Assembly: GCF_019278525.1 (NCBI RefSeq)
Contig: NZ_CP058986.1
Span: 248,001 to 312,000, forward strand
Length of the DNA: 64,000 nucleotides
DNA from: Polaribacter sp. HaHaR_3_91
Lineage (GTDB): Bacteria > Bacteroidota > Bacteroidia > Flavobacteriales > Flavobacteriaceae
Reading direction: 5' to 3'
Positions 22,132 through 32,746 of the stretch are shown in pieces; positions within the stretch are counted from its first letter, which is position 1, and the number at the start of each line of letters is the position of its first letter. The notes under the pieces were generated by a model that made no database searches, had not been told where the DNA came from, and saw only the letters and a program-made list of their open reading frames with translations. A program made the translations under genes and the position numbers.

Positions 22132-22200
22132 AACGAAGATGTTTTATTAAGAATCTTAAATTCTTGTTTTATAGTCATTCTATAAAAATTAATAAGTGTA

Positions 22201-22238
22201 AAAATCGTTTAAAACAATCTTGTTTTAGACGATTTTTT
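22201..22238 (+). terminator. terminator of the P1 operon
   Basis: Stem AAATCGTTTAAAAC paired with GTTTTAGACGATTT (one G-T pair), 6-base loop, followed by a T-run. Confidence 0.85.
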
Positions 22239-22645
22239 ATTTCAAATGGTATTTATAGAGGTGTTTTTTTTAAAAAAAATAAAAAGGATGCGTATTTTAT
22301 GAGTGCAACATTTGTTATCTTCTAATAGCTGTTGATGGCATTTAAAAGGGTGCATTTAATTAATGTGCTTGTATTTAGTTATGTAGCTCTTTTTTAGTGC
22401 TATGAAGCAAGTTTTTAAGATGGCTTATAGTATGTAAGTATTCAGCCAAATATTATTTATAATGGCCTGTTACATCTTATTTCTCCATAATGATTTACAA
22501 GGTATGTTTTGGTATCAAAGAGAATAGATTATAAAATCTTTTAAATGTTCTTGTGGTATAGGTAAACGTTTGAAGGTTGGGGTTTTAAGTTTTTTAATAG
22601 GTAAACATACACACTAACAAGGAATAATTAATATGCTTAAAAAAA

Positions 22646-22747
22646 GCAGCTAGTTATCCTGCAAATTTATTATTGAATACAGGGGGCTTTACCTTCATGG
22701 AAAACTCATTAATAAGACCTGAAATTTTAAAAGAAGTAGGTAAATAG
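22646..22747 (+). pseudogene. short orphan coding remnant
   Basis: 34 codons in frame ending at a TAG (22745-22747), reading like a protein C-terminus (PANLLLNTGGFTFMENS, then RPEILKEVGK), with a stop just upstream and no plausible start. I do not recognise the family. It may be the tail of a gene lost from the gap between the P1 operon and SusC. Confidence 0.3.
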
Positions 22748-22900
22748 ATTAAAAATAAAGGTTGAATAATCTTTTAAAAGCATAACCTTTTTTATATGTT
22801 AAATTAACTCAAAAGTTATTTATATTATATCTTAGAGTTTTGCAACAAAAGAAAACAAAACTCTTAAAAACCCCTATTTACAACTAAAATATCATCAAAT

Positions 22901-22957
22901 AGCAACATTTTGAATCCCTATATGAGAAATTTCAATCTTAATAATATGTTAATTTTG
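22901..22957 (+). promoter_or_regulatory. PUL promoter P2 upstream of susC1
   Basis: Box AGCAACAT at 22901-22908 (one mismatch), TGAGAA at 22923-22928 (22 bp after the box start), and -7 element TAATTTTG at 22950-22957 (49 bp after the box start). A further partial box TACAAC lies 22 bp upstream at 22879. It drives the two SusC/D pairs. Confidence 0.75.
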
Positions 22958-23112
22958 TATGGGATTACATAATTGATTGATAACATAACTCCCTAGAATA
23001 AAAAAAATAGGAGAATTATCAAACAAAAAATAATCAAAAACAATTAATTAACTCATTAAAGTATTATGATTGTGAAATTTCAATATTCTACTAATTCAGA
23101 AAATTTAAATTT

Positions 23113-26100
23113 ATGAAAAAACTCAACTTATTATTATTATTAATATCCATTTCTTGGGGTTCGTTTTCTCAAGATATAATTAAAGGAATTGTAAAGGATT
23201 CAGGAGGAATTCCTTTACCAGGAGTTAGTGTGGTCGAAAAAGGAACACAAAACGGAACAAGTACAGATTTTGATGGAGTATATCAAGTTAAGGTTTCTCC
23301 AAATGCTACTTTAGTTTTTTCTTACATTGGTTTTAAAGAGCAAGAAATAAAGGTAACTGGAAAATCTAGTTTAAACATTACAATGATAGAAGACACAGAA
23401 AGTCTTGCTGAAATTGTAATTATAGGTTACGGACAGCAAAAAAAAGAAAGTGTCCTTGGAGCTATAAGTCAAATAAAAGGAGAAGATATAGTAGAGTCTG
23501 GTTCTCCAAATATGGTAAATGCTTTAAATGGTATTTCACCAGGTCTTAACATTGTTCAAAGTTCAGGGCAACCAGGAAAAGAAGATGGTGAAATTTATAT
23601 TCGTGGTAATGCAGACCCATTAATACTTGTAGATGGTGTAGAAGTTGTTGGAGGGTTCTCAAACATTGACACAAGAGATGTAGAAAGTATTAGTGTATTA
23701 AAGGATGGTTCTGCAACTGCCGTTTATGGAATTAGAGGTTCAAATGGAGTTATCATAATTACAACTAAACGTGGTAAAATAGGAAGACCTAAAATTAGTG
23801 TTACCAGTGAGTTTACTCTAAAATTAGTGCCAGAAGGACCAGATGTATTAGATGCTTTTACAGCTCAAAGTGCATTAAATACAGGAATTCTAAATGATCA
23901 AGCATATGCGAGTGGTTATAGTACAGAAGCGGATTTAGCACATTGGAAACAAGGTGATTTCCCATACATGTATCCAGATGTAAATTGGGATGATACACTT
24001 ATCAAAAGTCATGCAACAAGTTTTAATCAAACGATTTCTATACGTGGTGGAACAGAATTTGTAAAATACTATGCTTCTGCAGGTTATTTACAAGAAGGAG
24101 ATATTACAAAGACCGACCAACTTTTTAATTATGATCCTGAATATAAGTTTAGCAGGTATTCATTTAGAGGGAATTTAGATTTTTCTTTAACTAAAACAAC
24201 AACACTAAAAACAAGTATTAGTAGTCGTTTAGAAGATACTAATGAACCTGGAAATGGAAGTAATTTATCTGATGCTTTTTTAGCTTTATACACATTAGCT
24301 CCTGGAAGTGTTATACCTTATTATCCGGCATCTGTTATGGAACAATATCCGGATCCTTTATATCCTGGACTTGCAGAAGTAAGAATTGGGGAAGGACCTA
24401 ATGCTTATGGTTCTCTTAATAGAAGTGGTAGTGCAAACACTATAAAAACTGTTTTTTCAGTAGATCTTGAATTACAGCAAAAATTAGATTTCATCACAAA
24501 AGGACTAGCTTTTAACGCGAAGTATAATTTTATAAGCAGCTACGGTAGTAAAAGCCAGATCACTTATGATGGGTCTATTTCTTCTCAACAAGAGGCTTAT
24601 ACATTACTCCGTGATGGAACTTGGTCATCACAAGAAGGTATAGATTATGAACGTCCGTTATATTATATACAAGGGAGTGAAAGTGTTAATGGAAATCAAG
24701 AAATTAGTTATATAAAAACTCATTTAAGCTATGATCGTTCATTTGGGAAACATAATGTAACAGGTTTAGCACTTTTTAGTAGAAATGAAAAAACAACTAA
24801 TGTAGATTTTCCTTTTTTTAATGAAGATTATGTAGGGCGTTTTACCTATAATTATGACACACGTTATTTTATAGAAGCAAGTGGTTCATATAATGGAGAT
24901 GAAACATTTGCAAGGGGATATAGGTTTAAGTTTTTTCCATCTTTTGCTGGTGGTATAAATTTGGCAAAAGAAAAATTTGTTATGAATACTTTTCCAACTC
25001 TAAACAACTTTAAGATAAGATATTCATATGGACAAACAGGTTCTAAAGCAGGTTTAGGTAATAATAGATGGGTATATGATACTTTTTATGATTATGCATC
25101 TTCAACTGCAGAAAAAAGACCAGGTTCTAGGTATTTCTTTGGGGAATTGGTAGATAACTCACTTTCAGTACTTAAAATCACTCAATTAGGTAGCCCTGAA
25201 TTAACTTGGGCTACTGATACCAAACAAAATATTGGGGTAGACTTTGGTCTTTTTAATAACAAAATATCAGGATTTATTGAGTTTTTTAAACAAAATAGAG
25301 ATGGATTAATCCAAAGACTTGATAAAGATATTTCTGCATTGCATGGTCTTGATACAAGTAAACCTTATGCAAATGTAGGAGCTTCTGAAAGCCATGGATA
25401 TGAAGTGTCTTTAACTTATAAAAACAAAACCGAAAGCGGACTAAACTACTCTTTAACTGGTTTTTACGGATTTAATGAAAATCGTGTTTTATCAAGTCCA
25501 GCGGATGGTAGTGGAACCCCAGAATACGCAACTGTAGCAGGTAAACCAAGTGGAACAACTGGATTATTACAAGCAGATGGGTATTTCCAAAATATTGATG
25601 AAGTAGTCAATTACCCAAGCTCTGCAGGTGACCCCGCGTTAGGAGATTATAGATATATAGATTACAATGCAGACGGATCTATAGTGGCAACAGATATAGG
25701 AGATCAAATAAGATTTGATATACCTAAATCAGCTAAACATAGTTATAGTTTTAAATTAGCAGCTTCGTATAAAAAATGGTCTGCGAATGCTATGATTAAC
25801 GGAGTTTCAGGGCATCTAGGTATTATTGACTCTGATATTGCCTACGCTTTACCAGAGGGGGCTGCTTCAGGACGTGTTGAACAATTAGATTATTGGACAC
25901 CTACTAATACCAATGCTCAGTATCCTGCGCTACATTCAGAAACAGACCCTAATACAGCAAATAGTACAGCAAGAATTATATCTTTAGATTATATTAAATT
26001 GAGAAGTATGAATATTGGGTATAATTTTGACATGAGTAATAGTAAAAGAATAAGTGATTTAAAGATATATATCAACGGAAATAATCTTTTTACCATTTCT

Positions 26101-26190
26101 GACATTGATTATGGAGATCCAGAAGGAAATGATCCTGGTGCTTATCCAATATTAAGAAGATTTACTCTAGGGCTAAACTTAAATTTTTAA
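23113..26190 (+). CDS. SusC-family TonB-dependent outer-membrane transporter 1
   Basis: 1025 residues, signal peptide ending at about 19 (GSFSQ). A CarboxypepD_reg-like domain (about 22-100, GVSVVEKGTQNGTSTDFDG), a TonB-box/plug region (about 105-225, with VYGIRGSNGVIIITTKRG, the SusC hallmark), and a 22-strand-type barrel to the C-terminus (LNLNF, terminal aromatic). It imports oligosaccharides across the outer membrane, powered by TonB. First gene after promoter P2 and followed after 12 bp by its SusD partner. Full length for the family. Confidence 0.95.
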   Translation: MKKLNLLLLLISISWGSFSQDIIKGIVKDSGGIPLPGVSVVEKGTQNGTSTDFDGVYQVKVSPNATLVFSYIGFKEQEIKVTGKSSLNITMIEDTESLAEIVIIGYGQQKKESVLGAISQIKGEDIVESGSPNMVNALNGISPGLNIVQSSGQPGKEDGEIYIRGNADPLILVDGVEVVGGFSNIDTRDVESISVLKDGSATAVYGIRGSNGVIIITTKRGKIGRPKISVTSEFTLKLVPEGPDVLDAFTAQSALNTGILNDQAYASGYSTEADLAHWKQGDFPYMYPDVNWDDTLIKSHATSFNQTISIRGGTEFVKYYASAGYLQEGDITKTDQLFNYDPEYKFSRYSFRGNLDFSLTKTTTLKTSISSRLEDTNEPGNGSNLSDAFLALYTLAPGSVIPYYPASVMEQYPDPLYPGLAEVRIGEGPNAYGSLNRSGSANTIKTVFSVDLELQQKLDFITKGLAFNAKYNFISSYGSKSQITYDGSISSQQEAYTLLRDGTWSSQEGIDYERPLYYIQGSESVNGNQEISYIKTHLSYDRSFGKHNVTGLALFSRNEKTTNVDFPFFNEDYVGRFTYNYDTRYFIEASGSYNGDETFARGYRFKFFPSFAGGINLAKEKFVMNTFPTLNNFKIRYSYGQTGSKAGLGNNRWVYDTFYDYASSTAEKRPGSRYFFGELVDNSLSVLKITQLGSPELTWATDTKQNIGVDFGLFNNKISGFIEFFKQNRDGLIQRLDKDISALHGLDTSKPYANVGASESHGYEVSLTYKNKTESGLNYSLTGFYGFNENRVLSSPADGSGTPEYATVAGKPSGTTGLLQADGYFQNIDEVVNYPSSAGDPALGDYRYIDYNADGSIVATDIGDQIRFDIPKSAKHSYSFKLAASYKKWSANAMINGVSGHLGIIDSDIAYALPEGAASGRVEQLDYWTPTNTNAQYPALHSETDPNTANSTARIISLDYIKLRSMNIGYNFDMSNSKRISDLKIYINGNNLFTISDIDYGDPEGNDPGAYPILRRFTLGLNLNF

Positions 26191-26202
26191 AAAATAAAAA
26201 TT

Positions 26203-28113
26203 ATGAGAAAAATAAAATATACATTCGCTTTAATCATGACAGTTTTTATTATTAGCTGTGAAGATTATTTAGATCAATCAGAGGAAGCTGAAGGATTGAC
26301 CGAAAATGCCATTTTTAATGATATTGTTTTAACAAGAGACTTTTTTGATGGTGCTTTTACGTATTACCTTTCAGAAGTAAGTGTCGTAAATCAAAGTCCA
26401 GATATTCTTCCTGGTATGACAATGTCTGGAGAAGGATACCCAGGTAGAACAGCATCACCTGTACCTGAAACATATCAATTTTATGCTCAAGGAGATTATT
26501 TAAGCTTGATGAATAGAACTAGTGGATCAGATACTACCCCAAACTTTGTTTCTAGATACTTTTTTTGTTTTAAAGGAATTAGAATTGTGAATACTTTTCT
26601 TGAGAACGCAGATAACATTCCTAATTCTACTGAAGAGGAAATTAATTATTTAAAAGGACAAGCGTATTTTTTAAGAGCTTCTTTTTATCACTTGTTAACG
26701 AAGCGTCATGGAGGACTTATTTATTTAAAAGAAACCTTAAGTGTAAGTCAACCCTTAACGTCTAAAAGAGAAAGTTATGAGAGTAACTTGTCAGATATGT
26801 TAGATGATATAGAATTAGCTATAGAATTATTACCTGTTTCGTGGTCAACAGAGAGTGTAGGTAGACCAACAAGAGGTGTTGCTATGGCTTTAAAATCTAG
26901 ACTTACATTATTTGCCGCGAGTCCATTAGCAAATGAAACTAACGATGATCAAAAATGGATAGACGCTGCAACAGCAGCTTCAGATTTAATTAACTTTGCA
27001 AATGCAAATGGTTTATATACACTTGCAAATGCAAGTGCAGCAAGTACCTTAGATGTTGATAGAGATGGAGCAGACCTTTTAGTTGCAGAACCAACTGCTT
27101 TGCAACCTTATAGAAATATTTTTGTAGGATCTGGTATACAAAAAACAATTCCTAGCGAAGTAATATTTATGGAAGCAAATCAAAAATTCTTTACTTTTGG
27201 AGGTATTCTTAATCCTACACCAAGACTTAGTTTAACTGTAGGTTTTGATATTATAAAATTCAACAATAACCCAATGAATATTGGAGCACTTGCTAATTTT
27301 ATTGAGAAATTTGAAACTAAAAATGGTTTGGCAATTGAAGATGATCCATCTTATAATTCACAAGACCCATTTATTAATAGAGATCCAAGGTTTTATAATA
27401 ATATATTGTTTGATGGTGTACCATGGACAACAACAACTGCAGGTCCTAAAAATGATACACCTTTTGTAGATTTAGCAGTAATAAATGAAGAGGGAAATTA
27501 TGGTAAAGATTTAGACGATCCTTCTAGAACGACTTCTCCACTAATTGTTTACAATTTAACAGGATTGCGTATTAGAAAATGGATACCTAATGGAGCGTAT
27601 TGGAGAACAGGTAATGCAGGAAATTTCAGTTATCATGTTAATAACATTATATACAGAATGCCAGAAGTGTATTTAAACTATGCAGAGGCAGTTAACGAAG
27701 TATATGGGCCAAATGGAGTTGCTCCTGGAGGAACATTAACAGCTGTAGGTGCAATTAACCTTCTTAGAAATAGAGTTGGTATGCCAAATGTAGCTGCAAA
27801 ATATACAGGTTCTAAAGAAGGTTTTAGAGAAAGAATTAGAAATGAGCGTGCTATTGAGTTGTGTTTTGAAGGTTTTAGATATGATGATTTAAGAAGATGG
27901 AAAACTGCACATTTAGAAGAAAATAAAAAAGTGGAGTTTTTAAAGATGCGTTGGCAAGGTGGTAAGTCTGCAACATATCCTTCTGGTTTTAGTTATGAAA
28001 ATGAAGAACAGACTCAATTAAGGAAAACGTTTAATGATAACAACTATTGGTGGCCAATTCCACCTTCAGAAATTGAAGCAGTGCCTTCTTTTGAACAAAC
28101 GGAAGGATGGTAA
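26203..28113 (+). CDS. SusD-family surface glycan-binding lipoprotein 1
   Basis: 636 residues with lipobox IISC (Cys at about 19). TPR-like helices of SusD/RagB proteins are evident: the early LKGQAYFLRASFYHLLTKRHGG segment and the C-terminal RNERAIELCFEGFRYDDLRRW motif. It forms the lid over SusC1 at the cell surface and binds the glycan. It ends EQTEGW, a usual SusD ending. It is longer than the common 500-580 residues, with extra loops in the middle. Confidence 0.95.
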   Translation: MRKIKYTFALIMTVFIISCEDYLDQSEEAEGLTENAIFNDIVLTRDFFDGAFTYYLSEVSVVNQSPDILPGMTMSGEGYPGRTASPVPETYQFYAQGDYLSLMNRTSGSDTTPNFVSRYFFCFKGIRIVNTFLENADNIPNSTEEEINYLKGQAYFLRASFYHLLTKRHGGLIYLKETLSVSQPLTSKRESYESNLSDMLDDIELAIELLPVSWSTESVGRPTRGVAMALKSRLTLFAASPLANETNDDQKWIDAATAASDLINFANANGLYTLANASAASTLDVDRDGADLLVAEPTALQPYRNIFVGSGIQKTIPSEVIFMEANQKFFTFGGILNPTPRLSLTVGFDIIKFNNNPMNIGALANFIEKFETKNGLAIEDDPSYNSQDPFINRDPRFYNNILFDGVPWTTTTAGPKNDTPFVDLAVINEEGNYGKDLDDPSRTTSPLIVYNLTGLRIRKWIPNGAYWRTGNAGNFSYHVNNIIYRMPEVYLNYAEAVNEVYGPNGVAPGGTLTAVGAINLLRNRVGMPNVAAKYTGSKEGFRERIRNERAIELCFEGFRYDDLRRWKTAHLEENKKVEFLKMRWQGGKSATYPSGFSYENEEQTQLRKTFNDNNYWWPIPPSEIEAVPSFEQTEGW

Positions 28114-28169
28114 TTAGTGTTAAAACACTAAATAAGGTATCATGAACTTAAAATTATAAAAATTAACAA

Positions 28170-30965
28170 ATGAAATTAAATATAACAGAATTGAAATTTT
28201 TTGCTTTCTGCTTACTTAATGCTCTAACTATCAATATTGGTATTGCTCAGAATACACCAATAGATAATTTAGCAATTCAAGACTCAATTCCAGCAAATAA
28301 AAATGAATTTTTAAAAACACCTTTTGGGGTTTTTAATTTAAGTCAAACAACAGGAGCCGTTTTTAGAATTTCAGGTGATGAACTTCGTCAAACCGCAGGA
28401 GATAATCTTTCTGAGGCATTAAGAGGTAGAGTTCCTGGGCTAAGAATTATTAGAGGAACAAATACACCTGGTACAAATGGAAGTTATTCTTACGTATTAA
28501 ACGGAGGAACTCCATATGTACTAATAGATGGTCAACCAAGAGGGCTTCAAACAGATTTAAGAGAAGTAGATGAAGTTATAGTACTTAGTGATGGTACTTT
28601 TAACTCTTTACTAGGAAATTTAGGAGATAATGGACTTATATACGTAGTTACAAAAGGAGGAAAAGTAAGTAAACCTACAGTAGAAGTTAATTATCAAAGT
28701 GGTTTTAATATGGCAACTCGTTTACCAGAATTATTATCAGCTCCAGAATATGCAGAGATAATAAATCAAGCATCTAATAATGATGGTTTGGGAGATATTT
28801 ATAGTGCTGAAGATATCGCAAAATATAAAGATGGATCTGACCCTATAAACTTTCCAAATGTAAATTCTAGAGAAGAGTTCTTAAAGTCAAGTTCACCTTC
28901 TAACTTTGCTTCGTTAAATGTATATGGTGGAAAAGAAGATTTAAAATACAGTGCCTTTTTAGGGTATTCAGATTGGGAAGGTTTAGAAAAAGTAGGAAAT
29001 CCAATAAACGGTAGAAATATTACCTTTAGGACTAAAATAGATACACGTATTAACAATTTACTTAGAACACATGCTAGTGTTTATGGAAAATTTGGAAAGA
29101 ACAATAGACCTATTCTTGATGCAGATGCTATGTTTTTATGGATTTCTGCTACACCTGCAAATTCATTTCCTTTAAAAGTAGCAGATTCTGCATATGTGGT
29201 AAGTAACGAATTTCAGACCAATTTACTTTCAGAGTTAGAAAATGGAGGTTTAAGAACAGATTATACAGCCAATATGATTTTTGATATAGGATTAGATTTT
29301 GATTTTGAAGATTATATTCCTGGTTTAAAGTATGATACTTATCTAATGATGAGAACGTACAATGCCCATACTTTATCAACAAATAACAACCCTGGTTTAT
29401 ACACTTTAGAAACAACACAAGACGATGTTACTGGAGAAGATATTACTAATCTAATTTTGTATAGACAAGATTATCAAAACACAGGTATTGCAAGGTCAAA
29501 CACTGCAATACAAAGAAATTTTGCTTATAATGGTAATCTTAGTTATATAAAGGAAATGAAGGAAAGTGTTTTGAATTTAAACTTAAATCATCTTTTATAT
29601 TATGAGCCTAGCACAAATTCAGGAAACCCAGATAGACGTAATTTAACGGTTAACTTAAACGGTTCGTATGCATTAAAAAATAAATATATTGCATTTGCAA
29701 ACTTAAATTCAAGTAGTAGTTCTAAATTTATAGGAGATAATAGAACTAAATACTATCCAACAGCTGGAATCGCTTGGGTAGCATCCAATGAAAAATTCTT
29801 AAAGGACAATAAAAATATTGATTATCTTAAATTTAGAGCTTCTTATGGGCAAGTAGGTACAGAATATACATCTACTTCACTATTTTATTTAAGCACATGG
29901 GGTGGAGGTAAAACAAACAGTACAATGTATACAGGTATAGCAACTCAAACTCAAAATCAATATGGATATAGACAAAGTAGTACAGCTAATGAAGAAATAG
30001 ATTGGATAGTGTACAACCAAATGTTTCTTGGTGTAGAAATGAGTTTGTTTAAGAAATTGAGACTTGATTTTAATTATTTTAACATTGATAATAAAAATTT
30101 AATAACTAATGCAAGTGCTCTTTTTGCAACTGCATTAGGTGATAACATTTATTTACCACAATTAAATTTTTCTGAAAGAAGAAATAAAGGTTTCAATACT
30201 AATGTTACATTTAACGATACTCGTGGAGATTTTAGATACCACCTAAGTGTTAATGCTGGTTATAATAAAATTACAGGAGAAAAAATTGCTGAAGTACCTT
30301 ATCCAGATCAGTATAGATTACAACAAGGTGAATCAATAGATAATTTTAATGCTTATGTAAGTGATGGCCTTTTTACTGCAGAAAATATTGATGATGCTTT
30401 ACCTCAGTTCGGAGATGTACAAATTGGTGATATTAAATATGTAGATCAAAATGGTGATAATGTTATTGATTCTAGAGATCAAACAACCGTAGGAAATACT
30501 ACACCAAGATTTAATTACGGTGTTAATGTAGGAGTTGAATATAAAGGAATCAACTTAGATATTGTAGGAATGGGTGTTGGAGGTTATGATATAAATCTTA
30601 ACTCAATATCTTACTATCAACATTATGGTTTAAGAAACTATTACGGTAGCTCTAAAAACGATCTTCCTAATGGAAATGTATTCCCTAGATTAAGTACTAT
30701 ACAAAGTGACAATAATCAACAAAATTCAGATTATTGGCTAGTAGATGGAAGTTATTTTAGAATTTCTAATGCTGAGTTAGGATTTACGCTACCAGAATCA
30801 TTGATGTCAAAAACAGCAATTACAAGTGTAAAATTATTTTTAAGAGGAAGTAATTTAGCATTGTTTAGTAAAATGAAAGATTTAGATCCAGAAGATACTA
30901 GATCAGGATTTTTTGAATATCCAATGATGAGAACATTTGTTTTTGGAGCTACGGTAAATTTTTAA
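28170..30965 (+). CDS. SusC-family TonB-dependent transporter 2 (no carboxypeptidase-like domain)
   Basis: 931 residues, signal peptide ending near residue 26 (GIAQN). The CarboxypepD_reg-like domain present in the first SusC is missing: the plug starts almost at once (SEALRGRVPGLRIIRG, about residues 83-98). The canonical plug ending is altered, reading LGNLGDNGLIYVVTKGG where SusC1 has VYGIRGSNGVIIITTKRG. The barrel is complete and ends TVNF. It is co-transcribed with SusD1 (56-bp gap) and SusD2 (8-bp gap). It probably transports a different oligosaccharide from the same glycan, or a related one. Confidence 0.92.
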   Translation: MKLNITELKFFAFCLLNALTINIGIAQNTPIDNLAIQDSIPANKNEFLKTPFGVFNLSQTTGAVFRISGDELRQTAGDNLSEALRGRVPGLRIIRGTNTPGTNGSYSYVLNGGTPYVLIDGQPRGLQTDLREVDEVIVLSDGTFNSLLGNLGDNGLIYVVTKGGKVSKPTVEVNYQSGFNMATRLPELLSAPEYAEIINQASNNDGLGDIYSAEDIAKYKDGSDPINFPNVNSREEFLKSSSPSNFASLNVYGGKEDLKYSAFLGYSDWEGLEKVGNPINGRNITFRTKIDTRINNLLRTHASVYGKFGKNNRPILDADAMFLWISATPANSFPLKVADSAYVVSNEFQTNLLSELENGGLRTDYTANMIFDIGLDFDFEDYIPGLKYDTYLMMRTYNAHTLSTNNNPGLYTLETTQDDVTGEDITNLILYRQDYQNTGIARSNTAIQRNFAYNGNLSYIKEMKESVLNLNLNHLLYYEPSTNSGNPDRRNLTVNLNGSYALKNKYIAFANLNSSSSSKFIGDNRTKYYPTAGIAWVASNEKFLKDNKNIDYLKFRASYGQVGTEYTSTSLFYLSTWGGGKTNSTMYTGIATQTQNQYGYRQSSTANEEIDWIVYNQMFLGVEMSLFKKLRLDFNYFNIDNKNLITNASALFATALGDNIYLPQLNFSERRNKGFNTNVTFNDTRGDFRYHLSVNAGYNKITGEKIAEVPYPDQYRLQQGESIDNFNAYVSDGLFTAENIDDALPQFGDVQIGDIKYVDQNGDNVIDSRDQTTVGNTTPRFNYGVNVGVEYKGINLDIVGMGVGGYDINLNSISYYQHYGLRNYYGSSKNDLPNGNVFPRLSTIQSDNNQQNSDYWLVDGSYFRISNAELGFTLPESLMSKTAITSVKLFLRGSNLALFSKMKDLDPEDTRSGFFEYPMMRTFVFGATVNF

Positions 30966-30990
30966 TAAATAAATGTTAAAAAACAGAAAA

Positions 30991-32727
30991 ATGAAATTAA
31001 CAAATAAGATTTTAACAATTATTACCTTGACAATAGGTATTACAAGCTGTAGTGAATTTTTAGAAGATGAAATTCAATATACTAGAGAGGAAGTAGTTAC
31101 AACTTCAGGCTTGAAATCAAGAGGTATCATAGACGATATTTATACAGATTATTCATTCCGATATACTACAGATTTTTCAAATGAATATTTAACAGATAAT
31201 GGTGTTGCAAACGATACGGAAACAATATTGGCAACTGGCTATTGGGGCCCAACTAATAATCCATATAATTATGTTTGGCAACAGTCTTACGATAATATTA
31301 GACAAATATATCAATACATAGATCTTGTTCATAATCAAGATTTACAAGTTTATCTATCTGAAGGAAATCAAATATTAAATGAAAGATTAATAGATAGATA
31401 TTATGGTGAGGCACTTTTTTTAAAAGCATGGGCAGAATGGGAGTTACTTAAAGTATTTGGTGGTCCTTCTGAAAGCGGAGAAATGTTAGGATTTCCTATT
31501 GTAAATGGGATATTAGAAAATGAAGAATATGCAAGTTTGAGTAGAAATACTTATGATGAATGTGTAACTCAGATTATGGAAGATTTAGATATTGCCATTG
31601 CAAAGTTGCCTCTTGTATATGAAGGAGATGAAAATGCGAACCCTGCTTTTAGTGCAACAGAAACGGGTAGAGCAAGTGGTCTAGCGGCATATGCATTAAA
31701 AGCAAAAGTAGCATTATATGCTGCAAGTCCAGCTTTTAATCCATCTAACGACCTTTCTAAGTGGGAGCTAGCTGCAAGTTATGCGCAGGAGTTAATCGTT
31801 CAAAATGGAGGTTTAAGAAGCTTACAGTCTTTCGATTTTGATAATGAAACTAATTCAGATCATATTTGGAGAATGCGTAATGATAGAAATAATAACGCAT
31901 TAGAAAAAAGTTTATATCCACCGTCTTTATTTGGATCAGGTTCGGTAAATCCATCTCAAAACTTAATTGATGCTTTTCCAGATGCTAATGGATATCCTAT
32001 TGATAACGGTTTAAGTACGTATAACAATACAGTTCCTTATGTTTCAAGAGACGAAAGATTTTATAAGTTTGTATTCTATAATGATGATCAATGTTTTGAA
32101 TCTGCTGATTGTTCAGATTTTAATGCACTAGAAATTTATGAAGGTGGTATGGATTATTATGGAGGGTTTAATAATTCTTTAGGAACAAGAACAGGATATT
32201 ATTTAAAAAAATATTTAAATAATTTAAACTTTGATCCATCAGTAACTACTGCTGTTACAACAACTTTACCTAAAGTATATGTTCAGTTAGAACTAAATGA
32301 CATCTATTTAGGATATGCTGAAGCATTGAATGAAGCTTTTGGAGAACCAAGTATATTGCCTGCTGGGTTTAACTTTACAGCAAAAGAAGTTTTAGCTAAA
32401 ATAAGACAAAGAGCAGGGTTATCTACAGATCCATATTTAGATATTTCGGCTGCAAATCAGTCAGATTTTAGAAATTTATTAAAAAATGAGAGACGTATAG
32501 AATTGTGTTTTGCAGGTGAAAGGTTTCACGATTTAAGAAGGTGGAAAGATATTGACAACATAGAAGACATTAAAGGAGTTAAGATTAGTAAAAATTCTGA
32601 TGATACTTTTTCATTCGAAAACATCGATGTGGAAAGAAGAAATTATGAAGCTAAAAATTATTATCTTCCATTACCATACAGTGAATTATTGATAAATACT
32701 AATTTGAAACAAAACCAAGGTTGGTAA
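30991..32727 (+). CDS. SusD-family surface glycan-binding lipoprotein 2
   Basis: 578 residues from the ATG at 30991; the frame opens at 30973, but the lipoprotein signal (MKLTNKILTIITL...TSC) begins at the second Met. SusD motifs: LKAWAEWELLKVFGGP and RNERR-type LKNERRIELCFAGERFHDLRRWK, ending NQGW. Partner of SusC2. It differs strongly from SusD1, so this is an old duplication or a second acquisition rather than a recent tandem copy. Confidence 0.94.
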   Translation: MKLTNKILTIITLTIGITSCSEFLEDEIQYTREEVVTTSGLKSRGIIDDIYTDYSFRYTTDFSNEYLTDNGVANDTETILATGYWGPTNNPYNYVWQQSYDNIRQIYQYIDLVHNQDLQVYLSEGNQILNERLIDRYYGEALFLKAWAEWELLKVFGGPSESGEMLGFPIVNGILENEEYASLSRNTYDECVTQIMEDLDIAIAKLPLVYEGDENANPAFSATETGRASGLAAYALKAKVALYAASPAFNPSNDLSKWELAASYAQELIVQNGGLRSLQSFDFDNETNSDHIWRMRNDRNNNALEKSLYPPSLFGSGSVNPSQNLIDAFPDANGYPIDNGLSTYNNTVPYVSRDERFYKFVFYNDDQCFESADCSDFNALEIYEGGMDYYGGFNNSLGTRTGYYLKKYLNNLNFDPSVTTAVTTTLPKVYVQLELNDIYLGYAEALNEAFGEPSILPAGFNFTAKEVLAKIRQRAGLSTDPYLDISAANQSDFRNLLKNERRIELCFAGERFHDLRRWKDIDNIEDIKGVKISKNSDDTFSFENIDVERRNYEAKNYYLPLPYSELLINTNLKQNQGW

Positions 32728-32746
32728 TAAATTAAAAACAAAGATT

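Larger units (their letters stand above)
22132..23112. other. gene-free region: terminator, eroded DNA and SusC leader
   Basis: Holds the P1-operon terminator (22201-22238), an isolated exact TGCAACAT box at 22304-22311 without a -7 element at the fixed distance, a 34-codon open fragment (22646-22747), and promoter P2 (22901-22957). The predicted transcript start near 22964 leaves about 150 bases of leader before the SusC start at 23113. No intact gene. Confidence 0.6.
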
